From Gallionellaceae bacterium CG11_big_fil_rev_8_21_14_0_20_60_62 (GTDB lineage Bacteria; Pseudomonadota; Gammaproteobacteria; Burkholderiales; Gallionellaceae), in the NCBI GenBank assembly GCA_002787455.1, contig PCWU01000147.1, positions 1 through 5,647 on the forward strand: a stretch of DNA of 5,647 bases, given 5' to 3'. The notes below the pieces were generated by a model. The model searched no databases and was not told where the DNA came from. It saw only the letters and a list, made by a program, of their open reading frames with translations. Of this stretch, positions 5,413-5,647 are shown one piece after another (position 1 is the stretch's first letter; each line of letters begins with the position of its first letter). The translations under genes were made by a program, and so were the position numbers.

Positions 5413-5647
5413 ATGAGTTATCAAAGCACCACAGCACAAAGCCTGAGCACTCCCGATCTGCTAGCCATGCTAGTTGGAGAAGAGAGGGCTACGGCCTTCT
5501 CGCAAACTCCGCTCCCCGTAATTTTTGGGCTGCGCGCAGATCGTCAAACATTAACTGTTTGCGAAGACAAACCTCAATACGCGCCCGCCGCAATCCTCTC
5601 CGCAGCAAAGGAGCTGGTAAAGCGTGCGCTATGCGAGGAGATGAGCC
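5413..5647 (+). CDS. radC: RadC-family (JAB/MPN domain) protein, N-terminal 78 residues only
   Basis: The frame opens at ATG 5413 behind AGGAG and runs off the right edge. The visible part begins MSYQSTTAQSLSTPDLLAML. Its end, around AAKELVKRALCEEMS (64-78), resembles the helix that precedes the metalloprotease-like JAB domain in RadC-related proteins of plasmids and integrative elements; there it is usually followed by the domain carrying the HxH(x)nD zinc site. That domain lies outside the window, so the family call rests on this N-terminal resemblance and on the radC-type leader. The N-terminus is shorter and different from chromosomal RadC, as is usual for mobile-element versions. Their biological role is unresolved; early claims of a DNA repair function for RadC were withdrawn. 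It is separated from the upstream operon by a strong terminator. Confidence 0.7.
   Translation, partial: MSYQSTTAQSLSTPDLLAMLVGEERATAFSQTPLPVIFGLRADRQTLTVCEDKPQYAPAAILSAAKELVKRALCEEMS

Noticed and set aside
1..5647. CRISPR array, tRNA, rRNA or insertion sequence
   Set aside because: No regularly spaced repeats, no tRNA cloverleaf or CCA-ended pattern noticed, and no transposase motif or terminal inverted repeat pair seen.

Overview
This window looks like part of the accessory, mobile DNA of a proteobacterium, such as a plasmid or an integrative conjugative element. Three things suggest this: the gene content (a DNA methylase-like protein, an SNF2-type helicase and a RadC-family protein), the moderately GC-rich codon use, and strong Shine-Dalgarno sites set inside compact structured leaders. 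I cannot name a species.

Layout. Bases 1-126 (minus strand) hold the first 42 codons of an unrecognised gene that runs off the left edge. It may be translated from a leaderless mRNA, because a sigma70-like -10 box ends six bases before its ATG. Bases 127-218 are the divergent intergenic region and carry the first of three related structured leaders. Bases 219-2291 encode a 690-residue adenine-N6 methyltransferase-like protein. Bases 2292-2368 hold the second leader. Bases 2369-5182 encode a 937-residue superfamily 2 (SNF2/DEAD-like) helicase. A textbook Rho-independent terminator follows at 5189-5213. Next comes a hairpin-rich, apparently non-coding spacer (about 5214-5340), then the third leader (5345-5412), then the start of a RadC-like gene (5413 to the right edge).

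How the parts fit. The methylase and helicase match the front and back halves of a very large methylase-helicase polypeptide that is widespread on conjugative elements and phages; phage P1 DarB is the best-known relative in general design. Here the protein is divided at a domain junction, and a regulated leader sits in the gap. I see no nuclease motif, so protection or modification of the element's own DNA fits better than restriction.

The most striking signal is the leader family. All three long plus-strand genes are preceded by the same arrangement: a C/G-rich hairpin with an eight-base loop (RYATCNNN), a second possible hairpin closed by C-rich sequence directly before exactly seven T, and a third pairing that hides the Shine-Dalgarno sequence. 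These folds share sequence and cannot all form together, which suggests a switch coordinating DNA-processing genes. One leader precedes a radC-like gene, so it may belong to the known but poorly understood 'radC' RNA motif of Proteobacteria. That link is from memory and has not been tested here.
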